A stretch of 64,000 nt of DNA, from contig CAWCUH010000004.1 of assembly GCA_963798655.1 (NCBI GenBank), forward strand, positions 62,001 through 126,000, in the 5' to 3' direction. The notes under the pieces were generated by a model. The model searched no databases, had not been told where the DNA came from, and saw nothing but the letters and a program-made list of their open reading frames with translations. The stretch comes from CAVSMC01 sp963798655 (GTDB taxonomy: Bacteria; Pseudomonadota; Gammaproteobacteria; Burkholderiales; Casimicrobiaceae). Made by a program: the position numbers and the translations under genes. Below are positions 17,780 through 26,574 of the stretch, one piece after another; the stretch's first letter is position 1; every line of letters begins with the position of its first letter.

Positions 17780-18853
17780 CTAGCGCGCGCGCTCGGGCGC
17801 GTGCGGCGGCGCGCGATCCTGCGCGAGGCGCAATACGCGTAGCGCGTCGAGGCTCAGCGACAGATCCGGCGCCCCCGTCGGCATCGGCGAGGCGGTGAGC
17901 TGCTTCACCGTCGCATGCACGACCTGCACGGACTTCGCGCGCACGTCGAAGTACTTCGCGAGCCACGCGTCGGCGGCCGTCAGATCGCTGCGAAAGCTCG
18001 CATCGTCGCGCGACAACAGCGCGATGCGCGCGGAGAGGAGCCGCAGCCGCAGGTTCTCGCGCAGATAGTATTCCTGCGTCGGCGCGATCAGCGGCGCAGC
18101 GGGACGATCCGATACTTCGATGCGCACCATCTGGCGCACGTCGCTCCACACGTCGTGCATGAAGCGCCGCCACGGCGAGGTGTCCGCGGGCGCCGCCTCG
18201 GGGGCCGGCGCCGGCAGCCGCTCGTCGCGCGCGAGCGGCAGCGTCGGCACGGCGGCCGCCGCCTGGTCGAGCTTGATGCTGATCGCGCTGATGTCGACGA
18301 ACGGCACCGCCTTCAGCCGATCGATGTCGTGCGCGAGCGCGCGGCGAAGCGCGAGGAACTGCGGCCGGTCGAGCCGCTGCAGCTTCGCATCGGCGAGCTG
18401 CAGCGCGGCGAGCGCCGACTGCACGTTGCCGGCGAGCTGCAGTTGCTGGCTTGCGACGAGCAGCACCTGCTCGATCTCGGTCAGCGCGATCTCGTCGCGC
18501 GAGGGCGCGAGATCGCGATACAGGGCCTCGAGCGCGCCCTGCTGCGCCTGCGACTCGGCGAGCCGCGTCTCGAGCAGCGCGATCTTCGCCTGTGCATCGC
18601 GAACGTCGCTCGCGAGCTGCGCCTGTGCCGTCTTCGCCGCCTGCGCGGCCGATTCCATCGCCGTGAGCCGCTGCGCGACTTCGGCGCGCAGCGCTTCGGT
18701 GTGACGGCGCGCGTCGATCCACGCGGCGGCGAGCGCGACCGCCGCAACGACAATGACGATCAGGAGGGACCCACGTCGGACACCGCGCGCGTTGCCCGCG
18801 TGCGTCGCCGCGGCGGGCCGCGCGGTATCGACGGAGGGTTCGGGATCCTGCAT
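17780..18853 (-). CDS. hemX: HemX-like membrane protein
   Basis: A 357-residue protein: cytosolic Pro-rich start, one membrane helix (SLLIVIVVAAVALAAAWID), then a long coiled coil and a helical domain with WSDVRQMVRIEV and EYYLRENLRLRLLSARIALL, typical of HemX. It is often misnamed uroporphyrinogen-III C-methyltransferase; no methyltransferase motif is present. It lies directly upstream of hemY. hemC-hemD, its usual upstream partners, are 2.6 kb away. A longer start exists at 18925 but is less likely. Confidence 0.87.
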   Translation of the reverse strand: MQDPEPSVDTARPAAATHAGNARGVRRGSLLIVIVVAAVALAAAWIDARRHTEALRAEVAQRLTAMESAAQAAKTAQAQLASDVRDAQAKIALLETRLAESQAQQGALEALYRDLAPSRDEIALTEIEQVLLVASQQLQLAGNVQSALAALQLADAKLQRLDRPQFLALRRALAHDIDRLKAVPFVDISAISIKLDQAAAAVPTLPLARDERLPAPAPEAAPADTSPWRRFMHDVWSDVRQMVRIEVSDRPAAPLIAPTQEYYLRENLRLRLLSARIALLSRDDASFRSDLTAADAWLAKYFDVRAKSVQVVHATVKQLTASPMPTGAPDLSLSLDALRVLRLAQDRAPPHAPERAR

Positions 18854-18934
18854 GGCGGTGTGCGCGACGCACCTGATTCTAGCAGGGGCATCTTCGCTGG
18901 CCCGGCGAGCGGCAGTCGCATACAATCGCGAGCC

Positions 18935-19475
18935 GTGATCTGGATCGCGCTGGCAGTGGCCGTTGCCGTCGGGTTTGCCGCGGGCTGGGCCTACGGCGTC
19001 CGGCGCACGCCGAAGACCGAAGCACCGTCGCCGGCTGCGTTGGAATCGCCGCCGGCGCCGCTGCGACGAAGCGCTCGCCGGCGAGCGCGCGAGGCTCGTG
19101 CGAAGCTACGAGGCCGAGGCGCATCGCGCGCGCAGCGCGCTCGCCGAATGTGCGGACGCCGTGGCAGGCGAGCGAGCCGAGACGTCGCGCTATCGTCAGC
19201 TCGTGATCGACCTCGAGAACAATGCGCCGCCGCCGCTGCTCGACAGCCCGACGACGCCCGACGACCTCAAGATGATCGTCGGCGTCGGACCGGTGCTCGA
19301 GCGCATGCTCTACCACCTCGGCATCGCGACGTACCGGCAGATCGCGCGCTGGACCGAGCGCGACATCGACGAGGTCGACGCGCGGTTGCCCGAGTTCCCC
19401 GGACGCATCCGGCGCGACGCATGGGTGACGCAGGCGCGCGCGCTGCATCAGAGCAAGTATGGCGAGCCGCTCTGA
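18935..19475 (+). pseudogene. Membrane-anchored helix-hairpin-helix protein, frameshifted
   Basis: The first part (GTG 18935) encodes a membrane anchor, IWIALAVAVAVGFAAGWAYG, and a linker. After about 19060 the frame moves by +1, and the second frame encodes a coiled coil and DLKMIVGVGPVLERMLYHLG, a helix-hairpin-helix seen in many anchored proteins of this type. One extra base in the GC-rich stretch near 19060 would explain it. Either a real mutation or a sequencing error. The end overlaps the EamA gene by 17 bp. Confidence 0.65.
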
Positions 19476-20385
19476 AGCGGACGCCGGCGCGCGCGCAGTC
19501 GTCGGCGGCGAGCACATCGGCGTGCGCGCGCTGCTGCCGGTCGCGATCCTGACGCTGATCTGGGGATGCAACTGGCCGGTGCTCAAGATGGGCGTGAGCG
19601 AGGTTCCGCCGCTCACGTTCCGCGCGATCACGCTGCTGTTCGCGGCGATCGGATTGCTCGCGGTCGCGAAGGTCGCGGGCGGCTCGATCCGCGTGCCGCG
19701 CGCGCTGTGGCCGAAAGTCGCCGTGCTCGCATTGTTCAACATCGCCGGCTGGAACGGCTTCGTGCTGTTCGGCCTTCAGCAGCTTCCCGCCGGGCGCGCG
19801 GCGATCCTCGCCTACACGATGCCGATATGGACGGTCCTGTTCTCGCTGCCGTTGCTGCACGAGCCGCTGTCGGGCCGCAAGGTCGTCGGGCTGTTGCTCG
19901 GAATGATCGGCATGGCGCTGTTGCTCGGCGAAGACGTGCGTCACTTTCAGCGGACGCCGGCCGCCGCGCTGCTGATTCTCGGCGCCGCGATGATGTGGGC
20001 GCTCGGCACGGTGCTGCTGCGCCGATGGAAGCTTCCGCTCGCGCAGAACACGCTGTCGGGCTGGATGTTGCTGCTCGGCTGGGTGCCGCTCGCGATCATC
20101 GCACCGTTCTTCTCGCCGCATTTGCCCGAAGCGCTGTCGCCGCGCGCATGGTTCGCGATCCTCTACAACATCTTCCTCGCCGGCACGCTCGCGCACTGGG
20201 CCTGGTTCACGCTCGCGCGCACGCTGCCGGTCGCCGTTTCGTCGATGTCGTCGCTGCCGGTTCCGATCGTCGGCGTGTTCGCCGGCATGGTGTTCCTCGG
20301 CGAGCGCCCCGGCGTTCCCGAATGGACGGCGCTCGTATTCGTCATCGCCGCGATGTACCTCGTGCTGCGCACGCCGCAACGCTGA
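19459..20385 (+). CDS. EamA/DMT-superfamily permease
   Basis: A 308-residue protein with ten membrane helices in two EamA repeats; LLPVAILTLIWGCNWPVLK at the start of repeat 1 and AAALLILGAAMMWALGTVLL at the start of repeat 2. The C-terminal SSLPVPIVGVFAGMVFLGE is typical of drug/metabolite exporters. The substrate is unknown. It is one of the genes that separate hemCD from hemXY. Confidence 0.87.
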   Translation: MASRSEADAGARAVVGGEHIGVRALLPVAILTLIWGCNWPVLKMGVSEVPPLTFRAITLLFAAIGLLAVAKVAGGSIRVPRALWPKVAVLALFNIAGWNGFVLFGLQQLPAGRAAILAYTMPIWTVLFSLPLLHEPLSGRKVVGLLLGMIGMALLLGEDVRHFQRTPAAALLILGAAMMWALGTVLLRRWKLPLAQNTLSGWMLLLGWVPLAIIAPFFSPHLPEALSPRAWFAILYNIFLAGTLAHWAWFTLARTLPVAVSSMSSLPVPIVGVFAGMVFLGERPGVPEWTALVFVIAAMYLVLRTPQR

Positions 20386-20410
20386 CGCCGGCCAGTGGCC
20401 GGCTGCTGAC

Positions 20411-20486
20411 CGTCATCGCCGCGAAAGCGCAAGTCCAGCGACTTTCGACGAACGACACCGGGTCCCCGCGTGCGCGGGGACGACAC
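20411..20486. repeat. Intergenic repeat with 9-bp perfect hairpin
   Basis: The stretch starts CGTCATCGCCGCGAAAGCGC and ends in a hairpin (20462-20481): GTCCCCGCG, loop TG, CGCGGGGAC. Its layout matches the common proteobacterial intergenic repeat built from CGTCATTCCCGCGAAAGCG...CCCCGCGTGCGCGGGG. It lies between convergent genes and probably serves both as terminator. Confidence 0.65.
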
Positions 20487-20488
20487 CG

Positions 20489-21451
20489 CTACGCAGCAGC
20501 AGCCGCAAGCTCCGGAATCAGCGTCAGCGTTTTTCTCTCGCCGAACCAGGCGTCGAGATTCGCCTTGCACAGGTCGCCCATCGCCTGGCGCGTTTCGCGC
20601 GTGGCGCTGCCGACGTGCGGCAGCAGCACGACGTTGTCCATCGCCATCAGCGCTTGGGGAACGCGCGGCTCGTCGCCGAACACGTCGAGGCCCGCGCCCT
20701 TGATCGTGCCGCCCTCGAGCGCGTCGACGAGCGCCGGCTCGTCGACGATCGAGCCTCGCGCGATGTTGATCAGCGTGCCCTTCGCGCCGAGCGCGCGCAG
20801 CACCTCTGCGTTCACGATGTTGCGTGTCGCCGGACCGCCCGGGCAGGCGACGATCAGGAAATCGGATGCCGCTGCGAGCCCGGCGAGCGTCGGCACGAAA
20901 CGGTACGGCACGCCGGGCTGTGCGCTGCGCCCGGTGTACGCGATCTCCATGCCGATCGCCGAAAGCCGCTTGGCGATTGCCTTGCCGATGCGGCCGAGGC
21001 CAAGGATGCCCGCCGTGCGCCCGCCGAGCTTCGCCGTCAACGCAAACGGCCGCTTGCCCCATTCGCCGGCGCGCACGTAACGCTCCGCCGCCCCGAATCC
21101 GCGCCCGGTCATCAATACGAGACCGACGGCAACGTCGGCGACGTCATCGGTCAGCACATCCGGCGTGTTCGTGACCTTGATCCCGCGGGTCCTGCAGTAG
21201 TCGACCGGCACGCCGTCGTAGCCGACGCCGAACACCGAGATGATCTCGAGCTTCGGCAGCGCGTCGAGCAGCGTCGTCGGCGTCACCGTGCCGCCGCCCT
21301 GCACGAGGCCGCGGATGCGCGCGCCCTCGGCGGCGAGCAGCCCCGGCTTGTGGCTCGACTGGTGGTAATCGTGACAGCGGTAATCGGCCTTCAGCGGATC
21401 GTAGAGGAATGGCGGCAGCGGCGCCGTCACCAGGATGTCGACGTTGGGCAT
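20489..21451 (-). CDS. D-isomer-specific 2-hydroxyacid dehydrogenase
   Basis: A 320-residue NAD(P)-dependent dehydrogenase. The Rossmann loop is GILGLGRIGKAIAKRL; catalytic residues are Arg in NIARGSIVDE, Glu in FGDEP and His in LLPHVGSAT. The FGVGYDGVPVDYCRTRGI block is typical of glyoxylate/hydroxypyruvate reductase-like members. It starts 1 bp after the hemD stop, so it appears to be the third gene of a hemC-hemD transcript. The exact substrate is not clear. Confidence 0.9.
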   Translation of the reverse strand: MPNVDILVTAPLPPFLYDPLKADYRCHDYHQSSHKPGLLAAEGARIRGLVQGGGTVTPTTLLDALPKLEIISVFGVGYDGVPVDYCRTRGIKVTNTPDVLTDDVADVAVGLVLMTGRGFGAAERYVRAGEWGKRPFALTAKLGGRTAGILGLGRIGKAIAKRLSAIGMEIAYTGRSAQPGVPYRFVPTLAGLAAASDFLIVACPGGPATRNIVNAEVLRALGAKGTLINIARGSIVDEPALVDALEGGTIKGAGLDVFGDEPRVPQALMAMDNVVLLPHVGSATRETRQAMGDLCKANLDAWFGERKTLTLIPELAAAAA

Positions 21452-21452
21452 G

Positions 21453-22229
21453 TCAGCTCTTGTTCGTGGTCGGATGCGCAGCGAACCATTCTAGCAATCC
21501 GGCGATGAGGCCCGCGTCCCCGCCGCCCGTCTCGATGGCATCGAGGCCCGCTGCACGCAGGCGCGCGACGATCCGCGGATGCGGCGCGAATGTCGGCACC
21601 GCCTTCCACGCGGCGTGCGAGGCCGGCGCCACGATGCGCCACAGATTGTCGAAGCCTTCGCTCGACGTGATCGTCACCGCATCGATGCGCGACTGCTCGA
21701 AAGCGTCGTCGAGGCCCTTCGCGCCCGATTGCGGCGCGGCGCGCCGATAGCACGCGATCGTGTCGACGTGCGCGCCGCGCTCGCGCAACGTGTCGACGAC
21801 GAGCTCGCGGCCGCCGTCGCCGCGGAACACGACGACACGCTTGCCGGCCACGTCGCGCAGTTCGGGCAGCGCGAGCAGACCTTCGCTGTCGAGCGTCGTC
21901 GCCGGTATGCGCACGCGCTCGATGCCGATCGCCGCGAGCGCCTCCGCGGTGCCCGGTCCCGGTGCGAACGTCGCGAGCGCCGGCGGCCAGCGCGTGCAAT
22001 CGGTCGCACCGTACTCGACGGCGTTCGCCGACACGAAGATCGCGATGTCGTAGCGATCGAGCTCGGCGTGGGCGCGAGCGAGTGCGGACGTGTCGTCGGG
22101 CGCGAGGATCGCGATCGCGGGAAAGATCACCGGCGAGCCGCCGATTGCCGCGATCCGCTGCGCGAAGCCGCCCGCTTGTCGCGCCGGACGCGTGACGAGA
22201 ACGCCCGCGCCGCGAAGCGGACCGGGCAT
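21453..22229 (-). CDS. hemD: Uroporphyrinogen-III synthase
   Basis: A 258-residue protein that closes the linear tetrapyrrole made by HemC. HemD is poorly conserved, but the expected blocks are present: GVLVTRPARQAGGFAQRI, IFVSANAVEYGA, GKRVVVFRGDGGRE and the VTITSSEGFDNLW motif. The ATG overlaps the hemC TGA by one base, a standard hemCD coupling. Confidence 0.92.
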   Translation of the reverse strand: MPGPLRGAGVLVTRPARQAGGFAQRIAAIGGSPVIFPAIAILAPDDTSALARAHAELDRYDIAIFVSANAVEYGATDCTRWPPALATFAPGPGTAEALAAIGIERVRIPATTLDSEGLLALPELRDVAGKRVVVFRGDGGRELVVDTLRERGAHVDTIACYRRAAPQSGAKGLDDAFEQSRIDAVTITSSEGFDNLWRIVAPASHAAWKAVPTFAPHPRIVARLRAAGLDAIETGGGDAGLIAGLLEWFAAHPTTNKS

Positions 22230-23161
22230 CAGGCGGTGGTCAGGTTCGCGGCGCCGCGCGAGCGGAATTCGCGCGCGAGGTCGTCGCCGAGCGCTTCCGC
22301 CGCCGTGACGTCGGCAACCGGCGCGCGCCGCTCGCCGCGGATCACTTCGCGGCCGTCGCGGCTCGCGAGCAAGCCGCGCAGCCAGAGCTCGCCGAGCAGG
22401 AAGATGCCGTGGGCGGCGAGCGGCGTGTGGCAGTCGCCGGACAGCGCACGCGAGAAGGCGCGCTCCGCGGTGGTCGCGAGCGTCGTCGCCTCGTGCGCGA
22501 GCGGCGCGAGCGCAGCGACGACGTCCGGCCGGTCGGCGCGGCATTCGAGTGCGAGCGCGCCCTGGCCCACGGCGGGCAGGCTGTCCTCCGGGTCGAGCAG
22601 CGACGCGATGCGTGCGCCGAAGCCGAGCCGCTTCAAGCCGGCGGCGGCGAGGATGATCGCGTCGTAGTGGCCTTCGTCCAACTTGCGCAGCCGCGTGTTC
22701 ACGTTGCCGCGCAGCGGCTCGATGCGCAGCAGCGGATCGCGCTCGCGCAGCTGCGCCTCGCGGCGCAGGCTCGACGTGCCGATCCTCGCGCCGCCGGGCA
22801 GCCCTTCGAGATCGAGGTAGCGGTTCGACACGAACGCATCGCGCGGATCCTCGCGCTCGGTGATCGCGGCGATCGTGAAGCCGTCGGGCACGTCCATCGG
22901 GACGTCCTTCAGCGAATGCACGGCGAGATCCGCGCGCCCGTCCTGCATCGCCTGCTCGAGCTCCTTGATGAACAGGCCCTTGCCGCCGATGTCGGCGAGC
23001 GACTGGTCGAGCACGCGATCGCCGGTCGTCGTGAGCCCGAGCAGCACGACTTCGCACGTCGGACAGAGCTCGGCGAGCCGCGCGCGGATGTGCTGCGCCT
23101 GCCACAGCGCGAGCGCCGACTCGCGGGTGGCGATGACGAGACGATTCGGGGCGCCGGCCAT
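22229..23161 (-). CDS. hemC: Porphobilinogen deaminase (hydroxymethylbilane synthase)
   Basis: A 310-residue enzyme that assembles four porphobilinogens. It has VIATRESALALWQAQHI at the start, LAVHSLKDVPMDVPDGF with active-site residues, and LSGDCHTPLAAHG with the cysteine that binds the dipyrromethane cofactor. The start ATG lies next to a half copy of the GGGTCAGAGT repeat, so the hemC leader is partly repeat-derived. Confidence 0.96.
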   Translation of the reverse strand: MAGAPNRLVIATRESALALWQAQHIRARLAELCPTCEVVLLGLTTTGDRVLDQSLADIGGKGLFIKELEQAMQDGRADLAVHSLKDVPMDVPDGFTIAAITEREDPRDAFVSNRYLDLEGLPGGARIGTSSLRREAQLRERDPLLRIEPLRGNVNTRLRKLDEGHYDAIILAAAGLKRLGFGARIASLLDPEDSLPAVGQGALALECRADRPDVVAALAPLAHEATTLATTAERAFSRALSGDCHTPLAAHGIFLLGELWLRGLLASRDGREVIRGERRAPVADVTAAEALGDDLAREFRSRGAANLTTA

Positions 23162-23167
23162 GCGGAT

Positions 23168-23268
23168 GGAGGGTCAGAGTAAGCGGTCATTGTAGCGCCC
23201 GAGGCGAAATGAGAGTCCGAAATGAGGGTCAGAGTGCACTTTCGCCGAAGTGCACTCTGACCCTCATT
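23168..23268. repeat. REPIN-like palindrome with half copy (GAGGGTCAGAGT type)
   Basis: A perfect 21-bp inverted repeat, arms 23221-23241 and 23248-23268, six-base loop TCGCCG. A half copy GGAGGGTCAGAGT lies at 23168-23180. The element provides the TGA stop of the 2OG oxygenase (23266-23264) and sits in the upstream region of hemC. Confidence 0.85.
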
Positions 23269-23857
23269 CACGGTCGCGGAACCATCCGGTCACCGCGAGC
23301 CGAGGCCGCGTCGCCGGCAGCACTTCGTGCTCGAAGCGCTCGGCGAGAAAGCAGGCGAGCGTGCCCTCGTCGGGCTGCACGTCGACGTGACGATCGCCGT
23401 CGACGTGCAGCCGCAGCGCGCCGCCATCGGAGGCGCGCCAGCGCGCGTTCAGGTAGACGACGAAGGACACGATGCGCGACGGCGCACTCGTCGTGTCGCC
23501 TGCAAAGCGATCGCGATGCCGGGTGTAAACGGTGCCGGGCGCGTAGATCGCGTAGTGCGCCTCGAAGTCCCAGAGGCCGAGATAGAGGACGCGATTCAAA
23601 TCGGCGCGCAGCTTGGCGAGCGCTTCGATCAGCGGGCGCTCGGCTGCGTGCGGCGACGCGTCGTCGAGCCACGCGATGCGATCGCCGCGAACGTCGTTGC
23701 GCAACGTGCGCGCCGCGCCCCGTCCGACGGCGGCGCGCACGAGCGCACCGGCAGCGTCGAGCGCAAGCGCGCGCTCGCGCAGCGCCGCGACGGCGTTTAC
23801 GGCGAGAAATCGAGGCGTGACGGCGTAGCCGTCGCGCCCGAAGACGTCGACATCCAT
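23264..23857 (-). CDS. 2-oxoglutarate/Fe(II) oxygenase, prolyl-hydroxylase-like
   Basis: A 197-residue enzyme of the P4Hc/SM-20 type. Fe(II) ligands are His and Asp in VYTRHRDRF and the distal His in ERFEHEVLPA; the 2OG-binding Arg follows in RPRLAVTGWFRDR. VSFVVYLN and GGALRLH match the family. A protein or small-molecule hydroxylation role is expected. The ATG at 23857 is used; an ATG 12 bases upstream is also in frame. Its stop lies in a REPIN-like palindrome. Confidence 0.88.
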   Translation of the reverse strand: MDVDVFGRDGYAVTPRFLAVNAVAALRERALALDAAGALVRAAVGRGAARTLRNDVRGDRIAWLDDASPHAAERPLIEALAKLRADLNRVLYLGLWDFEAHYAIYAPGTVYTRHRDRFAGDTTSAPSRIVSFVVYLNARWRASDGGALRLHVDGDRHVDVQPDEGTLACFLAERFEHEVLPATRPRLAVTGWFRDRE

Positions 23858-23900
23858 CGCGGCTATCATAGTCGGACCTCTCGGACACGCGGAGAACCGC

Positions 23901-24875
23901 ATGCGCATCGTGATCACCGGCGGCGCCGGCTTCCTCGGCCAGCGGCTTGCGCGCGCGATCCTCGAGCGCGGCGCGCTCACCGACGCGCAGAACCGCTCGC
24001 GCGACGTGAGCGCGATCACGCTGCTCGACGTCGCACCGGCACCGCGCTTCACCGATTCGCGCGTCGAAAGCATCGCCGGCGATCTCGCCGATCCGGCGAT
24101 CCTCGATCGCGCGCTCGGTGACGACACCGCAAGCGTGTTCCATCTCGCGGCGGTCGTAAGCGGCCAGGCCGAAGCCGAGTTCGACGTCGGCATGCACGTC
24201 AACCTCGACGCAACGCGCGCGCTGCTCGAGCGCTGTCGCGCGCTTCGCGCGCCGCCGAAGCTCGTCTTCTCGAGCTCGCTCGCGGTGTTCGGCGGCCCGC
24301 TGCCCGACCCGGTCCCCGACGATGCGCCGGTGACGCCGCAATCGTCGTACGGCACGCAGAAGGCGATCGGCGAGCTGCTCGTGCACGACCTGTCGCGCAA
24401 GGGCATGATCGACGGTCGCAGCCTCCGGCTGCCGACGGTGACGGTGCGGCCCGGCAAGCCGAACAAGGCCGCATCGTCGTTCGCGAGCGGCGTGATCCGC
24501 GAGCCGCTCGCCGGCGTCGAGGCGATCTGTCCCGTCGGCGCCGACACGGCGATGTGGGTCACGTCGCCGCGCACGGTCGTCGACAACCTGATCGTCGGCC
24601 ACGAAGCCGACGGCGCTGCGTTCGGACCGCTTCGCGCCGTCAACGTGCCCGGCCTTTGCGTGAGCGTCGGCGAAATGGTCGCCGCGCTGCGGCGCGTCGC
24701 CGGGGACGACGTTGCCGCCCGCGTCAAGTGGCAACGCGACGCCGCGATCGAGCGTATCGTCTCGACGTGGCCGCCGCGATTCGACTCCGCGCGCGCACGC
24801 GCGCTCGGCATGCGGGCGGACACGAGCTTCGACACCATCGTGCGCGACTACGTCTCGACGATCCCCGCCGGTTAG
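23901..24875 (+). CDS. denD: D-erythronate dehydrogenase-like SDR (DenD family)
   Basis: A 324-residue extended SDR with MRIVITGGAGFLGQRLARA (NAD-binding), VFHLAAVVSGQAEAEFD and the catalytic Ser plus YxxxK in VFSSSLAVF and SSYGTQKAIGE. The C-terminal layout resembles DenD, which oxidises D-erythronate at C2. No other four-carbon acid genes (dtnK, otnC) are nearby, so the substrate is an inference from sequence only. Confidence 0.78.
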   Translation: MRIVITGGAGFLGQRLARAILERGALTDAQNRSRDVSAITLLDVAPAPRFTDSRVESIAGDLADPAILDRALGDDTASVFHLAAVVSGQAEAEFDVGMHVNLDATRALLERCRALRAPPKLVFSSSLAVFGGPLPDPVPDDAPVTPQSSYGTQKAIGELLVHDLSRKGMIDGRSLRLPTVTVRPGKPNKAASSFASGVIREPLAGVEAICPVGADTAMWVTSPRTVVDNLIVGHEADGAAFGPLRAVNVPGLCVSVGEMVAALRRVAGDDVAARVKWQRDAAIERIVSTWPPRFDSARARALGMRADTSFDTIVRDYVSTIPAG

Positions 24876-25004
24876 CCGGGGCGTCGCGCGGACGTTGCCG
24901 CACGAGTCCTTTGCTACCATGGCGAGAGCCAACAACGACAAACGCCGGGCTACGCGCGCGATGCGTTCGTACGTGCTGCTCGACCGGCACGCGAGGGAGC
25001 CGAG

Positions 25005-26564
25005 ATGCGAGTGGGGGTGGTGTCGGTATTCGTCGACTATCACAGGCGCGGGCGCAAGAACCGCTTCTCGCTGCAACCGCAGATCGGCCCGCTGATCGCC
25101 GCGCTGCTGCCGCCCGACGTCGACATCGACGTCTGGAACGAGACGTTCGGCGACACCGACTGGGCGCGCGATTACGACCTGCTGTTCGTTTCGGCGCTGC
25201 ATCCCGATTTCGACCGCGCACGACAGATCGCGCGCTACTGGCAGCGCCGCGGAGCGAAGATCGTGTTCGGCGGCCCGCTCGCATCGGCGTATCCCGATCT
25301 ATGCCAGCCGTACTTCGACGCGATCGTCGTCGGCGACCCGGAGCCGACGGTTCGCGACGTCTACCGCGATTTCTGCGCGGGGGCGCTGAAGCCCCGCTAC
25401 ACGGGCGTCGTCTCGGATGCCGACGTCACGGTGACGCCGCGCTTCGACCTGCTCGCCGGCAAGGCACACCATCCGCTGTGCCTCGAAGCGACGCGCGGCT
25501 GCCCGTTCACGTGCAGCTTCTGCGTGCTGACCGGGCTCGGCACGCGGTTCCGCGCGCGCCCGGTCGCGGAGATCGTCTCGCACATCGTCGCGGGCCAGCG
25601 CATGCTCGAGGGCATGATTCCCGATTTCAAGCGCAGGCTGGTCGGATTCTGCGACAACAACATCGGTGGCAACCTGACCTTCCTGCGCGAGCTGTGCGAG
25701 GCGCTCACGCCGCTTCGGATTCGCTGGTACGGATCGGCGACGTTCAACGTGATCGCGAACCGCGACCTCGTGCGCGCCATGTCGAAATCGGGATGCCGTG
25801 CGCTGTTCGTCGGACTCGAAAGCTTCAATCCCGCCGCGATTGCGGACATGCGCAAGTTCCAGAACGTGATTCACAAGACGCGCGAGGCGCTCGACTTCTG
25901 CCGCTCGCAGGGCATCCTCATCGCGTCCGGGCTGCTCGCGAGCCCGATGACCGACGACGCCGACTACCTGCGCCGGCTTCCCGGCCTCGTCGCGGACAGC
26001 GGTCTGCACCTGCCGGTGTTCCTCGCGTTCGAGTCGCCGATCCCGGGTACGCAGTTCTTCGATCGGCTCGCGGCCGATCCGCTGCCGGCTTTCCTGCCGA
26101 ACGCATTGTTGCGCGACTTCGCCGGCTATACGCTTGTCGCGCGGCCACGAAAATGCTCGGTCGACGAGTTCATCGCCGGCTATCTGGACGCCGAGCGGCG
26201 CACGTTCGGCGCGCTGCGCAGGCTCGCGACCGTGGCCGCCGACGTGCCGCACCTCGCGCTGCGCGGCGGATGGTTCCCGGCCGCGATCGAGCTCGCCGAC
26301 CTCGCGGCTACGCTGATGTCGCGCCGGCCCGCGCCGCTGCGCACGTATGTCGCCGGCACCGACACGCCGCCTCCGGAGCGCGTACCGCTGTCGGACGCCG
26401 ATTTCGACGACGCGTCGGATCGCGCGCGCATCGTCGAGCCGTTCAGGGTGACCGACGGCAGCGGACGCGCGCTTGCGCCGTGGCTCGGGGCGAAGCCGGT
26501 ATTCGCGCCGCGCAGAGTCGGCGGAGCCGAGCCGCGCGCGTTCGCGGGCGCGGGCGGTGCATGA
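25005..26564 (+). CDS. B12-binding-domain radical SAM protein
   Basis: A 519-residue protein with an N-terminal cobalamin-binding-like domain (about 1-130, LLFVSALHPDFDRAR and IVFGGPLASAYPD) and a radical SAM barrel with the CxxxCxxC cluster motif in TRGCPFTCSFCVLTGLG (around residue 165). Such class-B enzymes methylate or rearrange unreactive carbons. The C-terminal 150 residues have no motif I recognise. Substrate unknown. The stop is 10 bp before the start of a hybrid kinase. Confidence 0.85.
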   Translation: MRVGVVSVFVDYHRRGRKNRFSLQPQIGPLIAALLPPDVDIDVWNETFGDTDWARDYDLLFVSALHPDFDRARQIARYWQRRGAKIVFGGPLASAYPDLCQPYFDAIVVGDPEPTVRDVYRDFCAGALKPRYTGVVSDADVTVTPRFDLLAGKAHHPLCLEATRGCPFTCSFCVLTGLGTRFRARPVAEIVSHIVAGQRMLEGMIPDFKRRLVGFCDNNIGGNLTFLRELCEALTPLRIRWYGSATFNVIANRDLVRAMSKSGCRALFVGLESFNPAAIADMRKFQNVIHKTREALDFCRSQGILIASGLLASPMTDDADYLRRLPGLVADSGLHLPVFLAFESPIPGTQFFDRLAADPLPAFLPNALLRDFAGYTLVARPRKCSVDEFIAGYLDAERRTFGALRRLATVAADVPHLALRGGWFPAAIELADLAATLMSRRPAPLRTYVAGTDTPPPERVPLSDADFDDASDRARIVEPFRVTDGSGRALAPWLGAKPVFAPRRVGGAEPRAFAGAGGA

Positions 26565-26574
26565 ACCGCGACCG

